39,935 nt of DNA from Bacillus sp. P14.5 (GCF_003316765.1 NZ_NIJF01000028.1:1-39935), one strand, 5' to 3'. Counted from the first letter of the stretch, positions 1-8,836 are shown. Program-made: numbers and translations. The notes: a model not told the origin generated them from the letters alone.

Positions 1-330
1 GACACCTGACATCAAAACTACCTCCTGGTGGCACTCGAGCGAATCACGAAGGACACCTAACATCGAAAACTACCTCCTGGTGGCACTCGAGCAAGTCACG
101 AAGGACACCTGACATCAAAAACTACCTCCTGGTGGCACTCACGCGGGCCACGAAGGACACCTGACTACGAAAAACTACCTCCTGGTGGCACTCACGCGGG
201 CCACGAAGGCCACCTAACTACGAAAAACCGCCTCCTGGTGGCACTCACACGAGCCGCGAAGGACACCTAACATCAAAAAAGGCATTCTGATGGCACTCAC
301 ACAAATCACCAGCGACACCTAACAATAAAA
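1..330. repeat. Family A intergenic repeat array, copy 1
   Basis: About seven imperfect direct units. The word CACCT recurs at 3, 54, 106, 158, 211, 264 and 316, giving steps of 51 to 53 bp. Each unit carries a GGACACCT word and a GGTGGCACTC word. The array continues off the left edge of the window. The same family, in the same orientation, returns at 6640-7110 on the other side of the six-gene block. I see no coding function. Confidence 0.9.
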
Positions 331-370
331 AAAGCCTGTCCCGGCACCAAACATACCAAAGACAGACCCT
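325..370 (-). terminator. Probable terminator of the ydbT operon
   Basis: Read on the minus strand, a GGTCTGTC arm and a GGACAGGC arm form an imperfect stem followed by a run of seven T. It lies just after the ydbT stop codon. The loop is long, so strength is uncertain. Confidence 0.5.
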
Positions 371-390
371 CACCTAACCCAAAGCTCCCA

Positions 391-1845
391 TCACCGCCAC
401 AAATACCAAGAATAAAACCGGTCAGCAGCCTGCTTAGGAATATCCTGCACATCCTCCACCCTGATGGGATTGGCCCGGTTGATTGTTGAAATTGAGGCGG
501 CTCCGATCAGCTTCTGTATCCGTGACTGGCTGACCTCGACTTCGATTACCTTTTCCCGCTTGGTCACGAAAATTGATGACACGAAGAAGCCCTTTTTAAA
601 TTGAACAAAATTCTCCTGCACCGTATAGGCAGTGTTAAGGAAGTCCAGCCACCTCCACAGCAGGATTCCCGCTAATAAGACAATTGAGAAAACTACCCTT
701 GATACTTCGATGGTTCCAAACAGGGATGGCTTCCACCAATAAACCACTCCCGTCCCGATGATCCACAGCCAGCTGGGACGCAGCAGTCTTATCCACAGCG
801 ATTTCAGCGGCAGTTGTGTCATCTCTTTTTCGACAGAGTAACCTGGTAAAAGCTCAGAGATCAATTCATACGCACGGTCCGTCGGCAGAAACGGATAGAG
901 TGATTTAATGTCTGCGGTATCCTCCAAAACAGCTCCTTGTCCGGCACTGACCAGCTCGACTTCTGCCAGCCCCAACCACCTTTTAAGCAGGGGCTGTTTG
1001 ATTTCCACTGCTTGTACTCTGTTCTTCAGAATGGAAAAGCTTTGCAGCTCCAGCACCCCATTCTGGATATAGATCCGGTCTTCATCGGAGGAAAGTTCAT
1101 AGGCACCGTGTTTAAGGTAGGTGCGGATGACTCCCAAAAGGACGGATACGATCAGAATCACGACTACGACAATGGCCAGGGTCGCTGCTGAACCGATGAT
1201 GGACGAAAAGATGCCGGTCGCCTCTTCTTCCACATCCCAGATATCGTTGATTTTGGAGTAGAAGGAAAATAGAATCGGAATCAGTAGGAGGAAGCTCATC
1301 GAAATGAATGAGGCTTTGATGGTGTCTTTTTTAGAAGGACGGAAGTGCACGACTCTCTCCACTTTCGGAGCAGCTTCCTCTGACTCTTCCAAAATATCCT
1401 TCTCATTCCTGCTGGCAAGCTCCTCCAGTTTGCCTGCTTCCTGGAGGGTCACAGCTTCAAACTTCACCTCCGCATCCTCCCCTGCAGAGGCTGTGTCAAA
1501 TTGCAGGGACGTTAAGCCGAAGACACGATGCAAAAGCGATGTGTGCCGGTTAACATTCTGTACTTTTGAAAAAGGCACCGTCTGTTCTTTCTTGGTAAAA
1601 ATACCTTTCTTTAAATAAAAAGCCCGTTCGTCATAAGCGTAGGTTTCATAGAGCCACTTCAGCGGAATGGAAATCAGGCTGACGGTGACAATGACAAGGA
1701 AAACCCATTTTCCGTAGTAGATAAAGAGAGAGTCTGAATCTCTCTTCAGCACAAATAAAAACAGCAGGAAGAAGGCCGAGTCACGGACCAGCTTCCAAAG
1801 CCGGAAAACCATTAAAAGCGGATGATAGCGTGACGGGGAACTCAT
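391..1845 (-). CDS. ydbT: YdbT-like membrane protein with bacterial PH domains
   Basis: A 484-residue membrane protein with three repeats of the bacterial PH (bPH2, formerly DUF304) domain, roughly at residues 70-150, 240-330 and 395-475. These are separated by pairs of hydrophobic segments (about 15-65, 175-240 and 350-400). Length and layout match B. subtilis YdbT. Its start overlaps the stop of ydbS by 4 bases (ATGA), so the two are probably translationally coupled. In B. subtilis, ydbST belongs to the SigW envelope-stress regulon and is linked to resistance to antimicrobial peptides; that role is inferred here by homology. Unlike in B. subtilis, the pair follows an ABC transporter in one apparent operon. 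Confidence 0.9.
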   Translation of the reverse strand: MSSPSRYHPLLMVFRLWKLVRDSAFFLLFLFVLKRDSDSLFIYYGKWVFLVIVTVSLISIPLKWLYETYAYDERAFYLKKGIFTKKEQTVPFSKVQNVNRHTSLLHRVFGLTSLQFDTASAGEDAEVKFEAVTLQEAGKLEELASRNEKDILEESEEAAPKVERVVHFRPSKKDTIKASFISMSFLLLIPILFSFYSKINDIWDVEEEATGIFSSIIGSAATLAIVVVVILIVSVLLGVIRTYLKHGAYELSSDEDRIYIQNGVLELQSFSILKNRVQAVEIKQPLLKRWLGLAEVELVSAGQGAVLEDTADIKSLYPFLPTDRAYELISELLPGYSVEKEMTQLPLKSLWIRLLRPSWLWIIGTGVVYWWKPSLFGTIEVSRVVFSIVLLAGILLWRWLDFLNTAYTVQENFVQFKKGFFVSSIFVTKREKVIEVEVSQSRIQKLIGAASISTINRANPIRVEDVQDIPKQAADRFYSWYLWR

Positions 1846-2324
1846 TGTTCCACTTCCTTGATTTTTGCAAAGTTGGCGATTTTGTTTCGTATGTCAATCG
1901 CTTCTTTTTCAGGCAAGGCGGGGATGGTGTGAGACGAACCCATCGTTTCGATCTTGATGGAATTTAATCCGAACTTACGGAGCAGCGGCCCTTTTTCTGT
2001 CGCGACAGCCTGAATTTTGGTCATCGGCACGAGGTGATGCTGCTCCTGCCAGACTCCCGATTTTAACTGTAAAAATTCCTCGTCGATATCAAACCGCCAG
2101 CTCTTGTAAAGCCATGTCGGCTGAAACATCGACCAAATCAATTCCGCAGCAGTAAAGAGTGTAAGGGCGATTAGCAGCCATCCCGCCCACTCCCTCCACG
2201 AAAAATAATGATCCAGATAAAACAGGACAGCAAGGACGAGAAACCCGACGCTACTGGAAATGATGCTTGAGATCCTCCATACCTTCACCGCCTCCGGTGC
2301 TAATTTTTTCTGCGGCATATTCAT
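1842..2324 (-). CDS. ydbS: YdbS-like PH-domain membrane protein
   Basis: A 160-residue partner of YdbT. Two hydrophobic segments near residues 18-36 and 45-62 are followed by one bPH2 domain at about 70-150. It begins 15 bases after the stop of the ABC ATPase gene and overlaps ydbT by 4 bases, so all four minus-strand genes look like one transcript. The family is thought to act as a membrane complex protecting the envelope. No enzymatic motif is visible. Confidence 0.88.
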   Translation of the reverse strand: MNMPQKKLAPEAVKVWRISSIISSSVGFLVLAVLFYLDHYFSWREWAGWLLIALTLFTAAELIWSMFQPTWLYKSWRFDIDEEFLQLKSGVWQEQHHLVPMTKIQAVATEKGPLLRKFGLNSIKIETMGSSHTIPALPEKEAIDIRNKIANFAKIKEVEQ

Positions 2325-2339
2325 GCTCTTTCCACTTCC

Positions 2340-3263
2340 TTATCCCCCATGTTGGTTTCGTTCATCCAGAAAAATTTCTTCCAGAGTCGGTTCTTCGACT
2401 TCGACACGGTACACATCCACCTTGCATTGGTTGAACGCGCGGATGATCTCGGCAATTTTCTTCTCCTGCCCGACGGTAATTTGGAGGCGGTTGTCCAGAA
2501 GCTCCAGTTCCTCGCCCGCGCCTTCCAGCCATTGCAGCAAGCGTGCTTCTTCTGATTCGGGAATGCTTCCGTGCTTGATTTTCACGACAATTCTTGTTTG
2601 GTAAAAGGACCGGAGCTCGTCCATCGAGCCCATTTTTACAATCCGGCCTTCTTTCATAATCGCAATGCGGGAACAGAGCTTTTCCACTTCATCCAGGTTA
2701 TGAGAAGTCATGAAAAGCGTTTTTCCCTGCTGGTGCATTTCCCGGATTAATTGATGAATGTGGACAACGGATTCGGCGTCGATTCCGGAAGTCGGCTCGT
2801 CCAGGAAAATCAACTCGGGATCGTGGATGATGGCCTGCGCGATGCCGAGCTTCTTTTTCATTCCAAATGAATACTTCGCGATTTTCTTATGGGCATCTGC
2901 TTCCAGGCCGACTTTTTGCAACACGGTGAGGCACTTCTCCTTGGAAGCCTTTTTACCCGACACCTCTGATAAAAATTTCAAATAACTCATCGCTGTCATG
3001 GATTCCGGAAAGCTTGTGTAATCCGGCATCACACCGATCCTCTTTTTCACCTCGTCATTCGGGCCGTCCGCTCCTAATAAGGAGAAAGAACCCGAGCTTG
3101 GGAGGATGATGCCTGTCAGCATGTTGATAAAAGTGGATTTCCCTGCTCCGTTCCTGCCCAGGAACCCAAAGATTTCCCCTTTCTCCACAGACAAATCGAT
3201 CCCTTTTACAACGGTCACTCTTCCATACGTTTTAACCAACTGTTTGGTTTCAATCACAGCCAT
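2340..3263 (-). CDS. ABC transporter ATP-binding protein
   Basis: An ABC-2 type ATPase of about 307 residues. Walker A is GRNGAGKST, the signature region is YSFGMKKKLGIAQA, Walker B is LIFLDEPT, and an H-loop histidine follows in MTSH. The C-terminal 80 residues form the extra domain typical of drug or bacteriocin exporters of the CcmA/NatA class. The ATG at 3263 is chosen because GGAGGG lies 7 bases upstream and because it overlaps the permease stop by one base (TGATG); a GTG two codons earlier sits on the SD itself. With the adjacent permease it should form a homodimeric exporter. The substrate is unknown; the neighbouring two-component system and ydbST suggest envelope stress or antimicrobial peptides. 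Confidence 0.92.
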   Translation of the reverse strand: MAVIETKQLVKTYGRVTVVKGIDLSVEKGEIFGFLGRNGAGKSTFINMLTGIILPSSGSFSLLGADGPNDEVKKRIGVMPDYTSFPESMTAMSYLKFLSEVSGKKASKEKCLTVLQKVGLEADAHKKIAKYSFGMKKKLGIAQAIIHDPELIFLDEPTSGIDAESVVHIHQLIREMHQQGKTLFMTSHNLDEVEKLCSRIAIMKEGRIVKMGSMDELRSFYQTRIVVKIKHGSIPESEEARLLQWLEGAGEELELLDNRLQITVGQEKKIAEIIRAFNQCKVDVYRVEVEEPTLEEIFLDERNQHGG

Positions 3264-3949
3264 CAGCACTCCCTCCTTCTAAACACGATGTATGAAATGA
3301 CGAGCATTACAGCAGCAAGCGGCAGAATGATCGGAAAGGTGTAATCCTCTATCAAGTAGTGAAACGGCGTCAGGTACTTCAGCCAGCTCACCCACTGATT
3401 GCTCGTGAACGACAGCCAAAACCCGAGGATCGGAAAGGCCAGTCCTATGACAATGCTGAGAAACATGGTGAATGCCGGCTTTGGGATTACGGTCGACAAT
3501 AGGATGGTCAGCGCTATTTGATAGACCAGCAGACTCATTGTCTGGAAGTAACTGAGGAAATCCATCGTGCCGGACATGATCAAAATGATCAGGAAAGACA
3601 GAGTTACGCACGTCAACCAGAACAGCACGATCCCGGAAAATTTTCCGAGTATAATTGATAATCTCGAGGTCCTTGTAACCAGGAACCGCATCGTCCGTTC
3701 ATGGGTTTCCCGGTTGATCGCATCATGAGACAGCCCCATGACAAATAATTGTCCTAAAAAGAGTAATAGAAATAATAATCCTGCATAGTGAATCTTGTCC
3801 GCATCCTCCGGCGAGAATTCGTCCAGAGACAGCAGCAAGTTAGAAAACTTGGCAGAGTAGTAAGAAGTTAAAACCAGTATCAGAATGATGATGATTGATT
3901 TTATACCCTTAAATAATTTCAGGAATTCTCTTTTTCCTATGGCAAACAT
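3263..3949 (-). CDS. ABC-2 type transporter permease
   Basis: A membrane protein of about 228 residues with six predicted transmembrane segments, the usual size for an ABC-2 permease. The ATG at 3949 is preferred because an AAGGGAG site lies 7 bases upstream; the longer frame to 3997 would run through an inverted repeat better explained as regulatory. It is first gene of the operon permease, ATPase, ydbS, ydbT, and is divergent from the response regulator at 4119. No substrate can be read from the sequence. Confidence 0.87.
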   Translation of the reverse strand: MFAIGKREFLKLFKGIKSIIIILILVLTSYYSAKFSNLLLSLDEFSPEDADKIHYAGLLFLLLFLGQLFVMGLSHDAINRETHERTMRFLVTRTSRLSIILGKFSGIVLFWLTCVTLSFLIILIMSGTMDFLSYFQTMSLLVYQIALTILLSTVIPKPAFTMFLSIVIGLAFPILGFWLSFTSNQWVSWLKYLTPFHYLIEDYTFPIILPLAAVMLVISYIVFRRREC

Positions 3950-3964
3950 AGCTTTTCTCCCTTC

Positions 3965-3992
3965 GATATCAACACGATTTTTTATTGATATC
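3965..3992. promoter_or_regulatory. Inverted repeat in the permease leader
   Basis: GATATCAA at 3965-3972 and TTGATATC at 3985-3992 form a perfect 8-bp inverted repeat with a 12-base spacer, just upstream of the chosen permease start. It could be an operator or an mRNA hairpin. Confidence 0.5.
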
Positions 3993-4010
3993 CCCATCTT
4001 ACATCCCTTT

Positions 4011-4082
4011 CCTTAAGGCTTGCGAATCTCTTCCTTAATTTTACCTTAATTCCTATTTTTCCAAAGTAGATATTGATATGAT
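4011..4082. promoter_or_regulatory. Candidate response-regulator box between divergent operons
   Basis: CCTTAA occurs at 4011, 4033 and 4044, with spacings of 22 and 11 bases. Tandem hexamers spaced by 11 bp are the usual binding pattern of OmpR/PhoP-type regulators. A possible -10 (TATGAT, 4077-4082) for the two-component genes lies downstream. Auto-regulation and control of the transporter operon are inferred. Confidence 0.5.
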
Positions 4083-4118
4083 GAATCTATAACTTTAATA
4101 GAAACAGAGGTTTGGATA

Positions 4119-4838
4119 ATGCATGATTCTAAGATTCTCATTGTGGATGATGAAGTTTCCATTGTCACAATGCTCGCCACCATTTTAAAGAAGGAAAATT
4201 TTCATTATATAGACAGCGCCCACACTGCGGGTGACGCACTGGCCCGCTGCCGAGAGAAGCAATACGACTTAGTCCTGCTCGATGTCATGCTGCCCGACCG
4301 CAGCGGCTTTGAGATTTGTCCGCTGATCCGGGAGACAACCGACGCTCCGATTTTCTTCCTGACAGCCCGGACAACCGATTTGGATAAGCTGTCCGGCTTT
4401 GCTTTGGGAGCGGATGATTATATCACGAAGCCCTTCAATCCGCTGGAGGTCGTCGCGCGGATCAAGGCTCATTTAAGACGGAAAGACGGCAGGGCAGCAC
4501 CTGCCTCTCCTTTAAAAACCTATGTATTCGGTGACTTGAACGTCAACACATCTGCGGGAGTTGTTACCGTAAAAGGCCGGAAAGTCGATCTGCCCGCCCA
4601 GGTGTATCAGCTGTTGATTTTTTTCTGCCAGCACCCGAACCAGCTTTTCAGTAAAAATCAGCTGTATGAACAGGTGTGGGGCGAAGAGTTCCTGGGAGAG
4701 GACAACACGGTGATGGTCCATATCCGGAAGCTTCGCGAAAAGATTGAAGACATACCAAGTAATCCGCGCTATATTGTAACGGTCAGGGGCTTGGGGTACA
4801 AATTCATTCCGCACGGAGACCTCCATGAACATTCATAA
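4119..4838 (+). CDS. OmpR-family response regulator
   Basis: A 239-residue response regulator. The receiver domain fills residues 5-120 with the acidic pocket at DDE near the start, phospho-acceptor Asp55 in LLDVMLPDRSG, and the conserved Lys in ITKPF. The C-terminal winged-helix DNA-binding domain ends with the typical VRGLGYKF motif. Its 3' end overlaps the histidine kinase by 14 bases, so the two are co-expressed. The divergent ABC/ydbST operon is the most likely target, as in antimicrobial-peptide-sensing systems of Firmicutes, but that is inference from position. Confidence 0.95.
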   Translation: MHDSKILIVDDEVSIVTMLATILKKENFHYIDSAHTAGDALARCREKQYDLVLLDVMLPDRSGFEICPLIRETTDAPIFFLTARTTDLDKLSGFALGADDYITKPFNPLEVVARIKAHLRRKDGRAAPASPLKTYVFGDLNVNTSAGVVTVKGRKVDLPAQVYQLLIFFCQHPNQLFSKNQLYEQVWGEEFLGEDNTVMVHIRKLREKIEDIPSNPRYIVTVRGLGYKFIPHGDLHEHS

Positions 4839-6543
4839 ACGGTTTATGATTCAACTTTTCCTGCAGCTCATGCTCATTTTTTTCTTCGTTGGGTTATTTC
4901 TCTTCTTCCTTTTTGGCATGATCGGATTCTTGCTTTCCGATACGGAGGCGGAATTTGATTTGCTGCAAGCCGAAGATTATTTTATTTCAGAGAACGTTTC
5001 ACTCGAAGATGAAGCAGCAACGATTTCAGACAGATTAAAGAGACTGCTTGAAGAGCAGTACGGCACCCTCCTTGTCGTGTCAAAAGAAGGAGAAGTTCTT
5101 GGCGGCTATCCCGAATCCCAAGGCATCTCTTTTAAAGAAGGAGAACTCGCCGGCCTGCTGCTGGAAAAAGATCCGACACTCGACTATGCCTATTGGAGGC
5201 TCGATGAATCAGACTCTGACTCTCCAATGGTCTTTTTAAAAAAAGAGAACGGCGAATCGCTCCTTCTACAGTCAGTGGTCCAGCAGGTTGATTGGCAGCA
5301 AGGTGAACTGGATCTGCAACAAGGACTGGCTTCCCAATTGGAGGACAAAAATGCGTGGGTGCAGCTGGTGAACTCTTCTGGGGAAGTAACGGATGGGTAT
5401 CTTGCCGGAGAGAAGCGTGAAGGTTACTCTCAGGAAGATATTTTGGAGCTGACTCAATCCATGGAGGAATCCGTTTCAGCTCATTATGATAGAGATACTA
5501 GGCAAACGATTTTGCTCGGAATGCCTATCCAAGGGACCGCTGCCGCATTGGAGGAAACGGTGGACAGCAAGATTGGCAGCAGCATTCTCCTTGTCGCCGT
5601 GTTGATCTTTGTATTATTGCTTCTGATCACGTTTTGGTATGCCTATAAATTCGGCAATCCCCTTCTGACGATGATGAAGTGGATCGAGAACCTTGGAAAA
5701 GGCCATTACCAGCAGCCAGTAAACCATGTGGATCAGCCTATCCTGTTCAAGAAGAACGGAAAGCTCAAACGAAAATTCAAATTATACCGTGACCTCATTA
5801 CTACTCTATCGCAATTGACTGAGACGTTGAAGGAGAACCAGGATCAGCGGGCGAAAATTAAAATGACCCGAGAGGAATGGATCAGCGGGATTTCACATGA
5901 CTTAAAGACCCCTCTCTCCTCCATAGCAGGATATTCGAAAATGATGGAGTCCGAGGAGTACAACTGGTCACAGTCAGAAGTGCGGGAGTTTGCGGAAGTC
6001 ATTGGCAGCAAAGCATCCTACATGGGCGATCTGCTGGATGACTTGACGTTAACCTACCGCATCAAAAATGGGGCTTTGCCCATCGTCCGTGAAGAAGCCA
6101 ACATTACAGAACTCGTACGCAGGACCGTAATTGGGTATATGAACAACCCGGGCTACTCTGATAGAATCATTGATTTCCAAGCAGAGGACGAAACCATTTT
6201 AGCTTCGGTCGATCCCAAATGGTTTCAACGGATCACAGATAATCTTATTGAAAATGCCCTTAAATATAACCCTGCCGGAACCACCGTCACGGTTTCACTA
6301 ACCACCATTGAGAATCAATTATTTCAAGTGATGATCGCCGATGATGGCATCGGAATGGATCAGCAAACCGTCAACAGCCTCTTCCAGAGATACTACCGCG
6401 GAACCAATACAAGCGATTCCGGAAGCGGAACTGGTCTGGGGATGGCGATTACGAAGCAATTGGTTCAGCTTCATCAGGGAAGCATTAATGTGAAAAGCAG
6501 GCCTGGGGATGGGACTTCGATTCGGATTTTGATGCCTCTTTAG
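4825..6543 (+). CDS. Sensor histidine kinase
   Basis: A 572-residue membrane kinase. TM1 is at about 10-35 and TM2 at about 250-272, enclosing an extracellular sensing domain of some 215 residues rich in Asp and Glu. After a HAMP-like linker, the phospho-acceptor is His358 in SHDLKTPL. The ATPase domain has the N box NLIENALKYNP, G1 DDGIGM and G2 GTGLGMAI. The large extracellular domain differs from BceS-type kinases, which have a very short loop and sense through their transporter; this kinase may detect a ligand directly. A strong terminator follows the gene. Confidence 0.94.
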   Translation: MNIHKRFMIQLFLQLMLIFFFVGLFLFFLFGMIGFLLSDTEAEFDLLQAEDYFISENVSLEDEAATISDRLKRLLEEQYGTLLVVSKEGEVLGGYPESQGISFKEGELAGLLLEKDPTLDYAYWRLDESDSDSPMVFLKKENGESLLLQSVVQQVDWQQGELDLQQGLASQLEDKNAWVQLVNSSGEVTDGYLAGEKREGYSQEDILELTQSMEESVSAHYDRDTRQTILLGMPIQGTAAALEETVDSKIGSSILLVAVLIFVLLLLITFWYAYKFGNPLLTMMKWIENLGKGHYQQPVNHVDQPILFKKNGKLKRKFKLYRDLITTLSQLTETLKENQDQRAKIKMTREEWISGISHDLKTPLSSIAGYSKMMESEEYNWSQSEVREFAEVIGSKASYMGDLLDDLTLTYRIKNGALPIVREEANITELVRRTVIGYMNNPGYSDRIIDFQAEDETILASVDPKWFQRITDNLIENALKYNPAGTTVTVSLTTIENQLFQVMIADDGIGMDQQTVNSLFQRYYRGTNTSDSGSGTGLGMAITKQLVQLHQGSINVKSRPGDGTSIRILMPL

Positions 6544-6569
6544 AGATCTGGAGAGGAATAGTTTGATTG

Positions 6570-6622
6570 GTTCTGGCCAGCAATCCTTTGGTGGATTGTT
6601 GGTCAGAACTTTTTATTTTTTG
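6570..6622 (+). terminator. Rho-independent terminator after the kinase gene
   Basis: TTCTGGCCAGCAATCC and GGATTGTTGGTCAGAA pair across a 6-base loop, followed by a T-rich tail. Confidence 0.85.
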
Positions 6623-6639
6623 AGCTGTTACTCTGGCCA

Positions 6640-7110
6640 TGAAGGACACTTAGCTACGATAAATCGGCTCTTGGTGGCACTCGAGCGGATTACGAAGGTC
6701 ACCTAACCACGAAAAATGCCTCCTGGTGGCACTCGAGCGGATCACGAAGGACACCTAACGACGAAAAACTACCTCTTAGTGGCACTCACGCAGGCCACGA
6801 GGGACACCTAACGACGAAAAAACGACTCTTAGTGGCACTCATGCAGGCCACGAAGGGCACCTAACCACGAAAAACTACCTCCTGCTGGCGCTCGAGCAGA
6901 TCACGAAGGACACCTAACGACGAAAAAACGACTCTTAGTGGCACTCACGCAGGCCACGAAGGACACCTAACTATGAAAAACTACCTTCTGGTGGCACTCG
7001 AGCCGATCACGAAGGACACCTAACCACGAAAAACTACCTCCTGGTGGCACTCACGCAGGCCACGAAGGACACCTAACTACCAAAATCGCGTCCAAGTGGC
7101 ACTCAGCAGA
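6640..7110. repeat. Family A intergenic repeat array, copy 2
   Basis: Nine imperfect direct units. The CACCT word (CACTT in the first) falls at 6647, 6700, 6752, 6805, 6858, 6911, 6964, 7017 and 7070, almost exactly 53 bp apart. Sequence and orientation match the array at 1-330. The two copies bracket the transporter, ydbST and two-component block. The 500-base gap holds no supportable gene. Confidence 0.92.
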
Positions 7111-7154
7111 GATATTAAAGTGAATCTCACCACCAACATAACAATTGGTAAGCA

Positions 7155-7193
7155 AACAGGCCTGACCCCGGTACTCGGGATCAGGCCTGTTTA
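7155..7193. terminator. Stem-loop, possible bidirectional terminator
   Basis: AACAGGCCTGACCCCG and CGGGATCAGGCCTGTT form a nearly perfect 16-bp stem with a 5-base loop. The flanking T-run is short, so termination efficiency is uncertain. Confidence 0.6.
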
Positions 7194-7271
7194 TTGAATC
7201 TATTAAAAAAGATAATAGTTACTCTCCGCCCTCAAGATCGAGGGCATTTTAAAAAGAAATAACCAGCTTTA

Positions 7272-7922
7272 TTAAAGATTACCCAAAGCCTCTTTCACAG
7301 GAGTAGATCCTGTCACCACTTGAAACTCTTTTCCGATCGTCGAGTCGTCTTCCAAGGTTCCGAAAAGAACCTGCGCCACGTCTTCGCGCGGTACTTCTCC
7401 TCTTTCCACTTCACTTGCGATTTCGACTTTACCGGTTCCACTGTCATTTGTCAGCATACCAGGATGGACGATGGTGTAATCTAAGTCTGTTCCTCGCAGC
7501 CACTCGTCTGCATAGTGCTTGGCAGCCACATATGGTGCGAAGGATTCAGGTGATTCCTGGATTGCTTTAAGGGTCGTATCATATGAGCTGACCATGACAA
7601 ACCGTTTCACTCCTGCCATTTCAGCCGCTTTTATCGTTTTGACAGCACCGTCTAAATCAATCATAAGGGTTTTATCTGCCCCTGTGTTCGGGCCGGATCC
7701 GGCAGTGAACACGATGGCATCGACTCCCTCTGCTGCTTTGGCGATGTCTTCTATCTCACCTTCTAAGTTCACAACCGCGGTTTCGGCACCGACTGATTCG
7801 AAATGAGAGACCTGCTCCTGTTTACGGATCATCGCTCTGGCGGCATGGCTGCCGCTGTCTTGTATCAGTCCGACTAAGTGTTTTCCGATTTGTCCATTTG
7901 CTCCAACAACTAGAATTTTCAT
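7272..7922 (-). CDS. NAD(P)-binding oxidoreductase, YhfK-like (atypical SDR)
   Basis: A Rossmann-fold protein of about 216 residues. The N-terminal GANGQIG binds the nucleotide; the central MVSSYDT strand and the YVAAKHYADEWLR helix follow the atypical short-chain dehydrogenase pattern (NAD(P)H-binding family PF13460) seen in B. subtilis YhfK. The ATG at 7922 is chosen over one three codons earlier because AGGATGG is then correctly spaced. The substrate is unknown. It is separated from the nitroreductase gene by a terminator, so it has its own promoter, although both fit a redox or electrophile stress role. Confidence 0.85.
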   Translation of the reverse strand: MKILVVGANGQIGKHLVGLIQDSGSHAARAMIRKQEQVSHFESVGAETAVVNLEGEIEDIAKAAEGVDAIVFTAGSGPNTGADKTLMIDLDGAVKTIKAAEMAGVKRFVMVSSYDTTLKAIQESPESFAPYVAAKHYADEWLRGTDLDYTIVHPGMLTNDSGTGKVEIASEVERGEVPREDVAQVLFGTLEDDSTIGKEFQVVTGSTPVKEALGNL

Positions 7923-8011
7923 AATATCCATCCTTTCTGATTTAGTTTCTATAAATAGCCTAAACGGTATTCAATCACAATGTCTAATGACCTGTTTCAA
8001 ACCTTTTTTAT

Positions 8012-8055
8012 TTAAAAAAATTTCAGGACCTGCTCACTGGAGTCAGGCCCTCATT
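8012..8055 (-). terminator. Terminator of the nitroreductase gene
   Basis: On the minus strand AGGGCCTG..CT and AGCAGGTCCT pair, with one bulge and one G-T pair, and a run of seven T follows. Confidence 0.8.
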
Positions 8056-8060
8056 TTTAA

Positions 8061-8768
8061 TTAGAATCGATTCCAAGAAAGTACATCATCAAGAGGCAGA
8101 CGAGTTTTCTCGAATCCCGCTTTAGCTCCTTTACCAAGCGAGAGCAGCATAACCGGCTCATAGCTTTCAGGCACATTGAAAGCTTCCACGAATTGCGCTT
8201 CATCATAGCCGCCCATTGGCACAGTGTCGTAGCCTTTTGCTTTCGCTGCGAGCATTAATTGATTCGCGACAATTCCGCCGTCAATGTGGGCAATTTTCGC
8301 TAAACGCTCTTTAGGGAAGTTTCCATAGTTATCGAAAATGCTGTTGACGTACATATCTTTGACGTCTTCAGGCATGTTGCCTCTTTCAGCAATTTGAGTG
8401 TAGACTTGATCAGCTTTTTTGTAGGCTTCACGATCACCAAGGATAGCGATGACAACGGAAGCATCCACGATTTGCTGCTGGTTGTTGGCGATTGGCAGCA
8501 GCTTTTCTTTTTCCTTCTGATCTTCAATAACTAAGAATCTCCATGATTGAAGGTTGCTGGATGAAGGCGCCAGCACAGCTGTTTCCAGAAGTTCACGGAT
8601 TTCGCTTTCTTCGATTTTAAAATTCGGATCATATTGGCGTACGGAACGGCGCTCTCTTGCCACTGTCAAAAAGTCCGTATCCTCCAGCTGCTTCGGTGCT
8701 TCTTTCGTTGTATCAAGTTCTTTCGCTTTATTTAAATATTCTTCTTTGCTCATTGTTTTATCAGACAT
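8061..8768 (-). CDS. Nitroreductase family protein
   Basis: A 235-residue FMN-dependent nitroreductase-fold oxidoreductase. RRSVRQYDP near residue 40 and APSSSNLQSWRF near residue 68 are the FMN-binding motifs, and the C-terminal half has the GYDTVPMGG segment. Members reduce nitro compounds, quinones or similar electrophiles with NAD(P)H. The ATG at 8768 has a perfect AAAGGAGG site 8 bases upstream. The promoter contains inverted repeats overlapping the core elements (8802-8836), suggesting control by a DUF24/MarR-like redox repressor. An N-terminal extension of about 30 charged residues precedes the catalytic domain. Confidence 0.9.
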   Translation of the reverse strand: MSDKTMSKEEYLNKAKELDTTKEAPKQLEDTDFLTVARERRSVRQYDPNFKIEESEIRELLETAVLAPSSSNLQSWRFLVIEDQKEKEKLLPIANNQQQIVDASVVIAILGDREAYKKADQVYTQIAERGNMPEDVKDMYVNSIFDNYGNFPKERLAKIAHIDGGIVANQLMLAAKAKGYDTVPMGGYDEAQFVEAFNVPESYEPVMLLSLGKGAKAGFEKTRLPLDDVLSWNRF

Positions 8769-8801
8769 AAAATTTTCCTCCTTTAAACTGTAACTTCTAC
8801 A

Positions 8802-8836
8802 GGAACAGTATAAATCTTAAACTGTTCCTTTGTCAA
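8802..8836 (-). promoter_or_regulatory. Promoter and operator of the nitroreductase gene
   Basis: On the minus strand TTGACA (8831-8836), an 18-base spacer and TATACT (8807-8812) form a SigA-type promoter. GGAACAGT (8802-8809) and ACTGTTCC (8821-8828) are a perfect 8-bp inverted repeat across the spacer and -10. A repressor bound there would block the polymerase. Confidence 0.65.

Noticed and set aside
1..330. CRISPR array
   Set aside because: Units diverge along their whole length, there is no constant repeat with unique spacers, and no cas genes are present. The same holds for the other repeat families.
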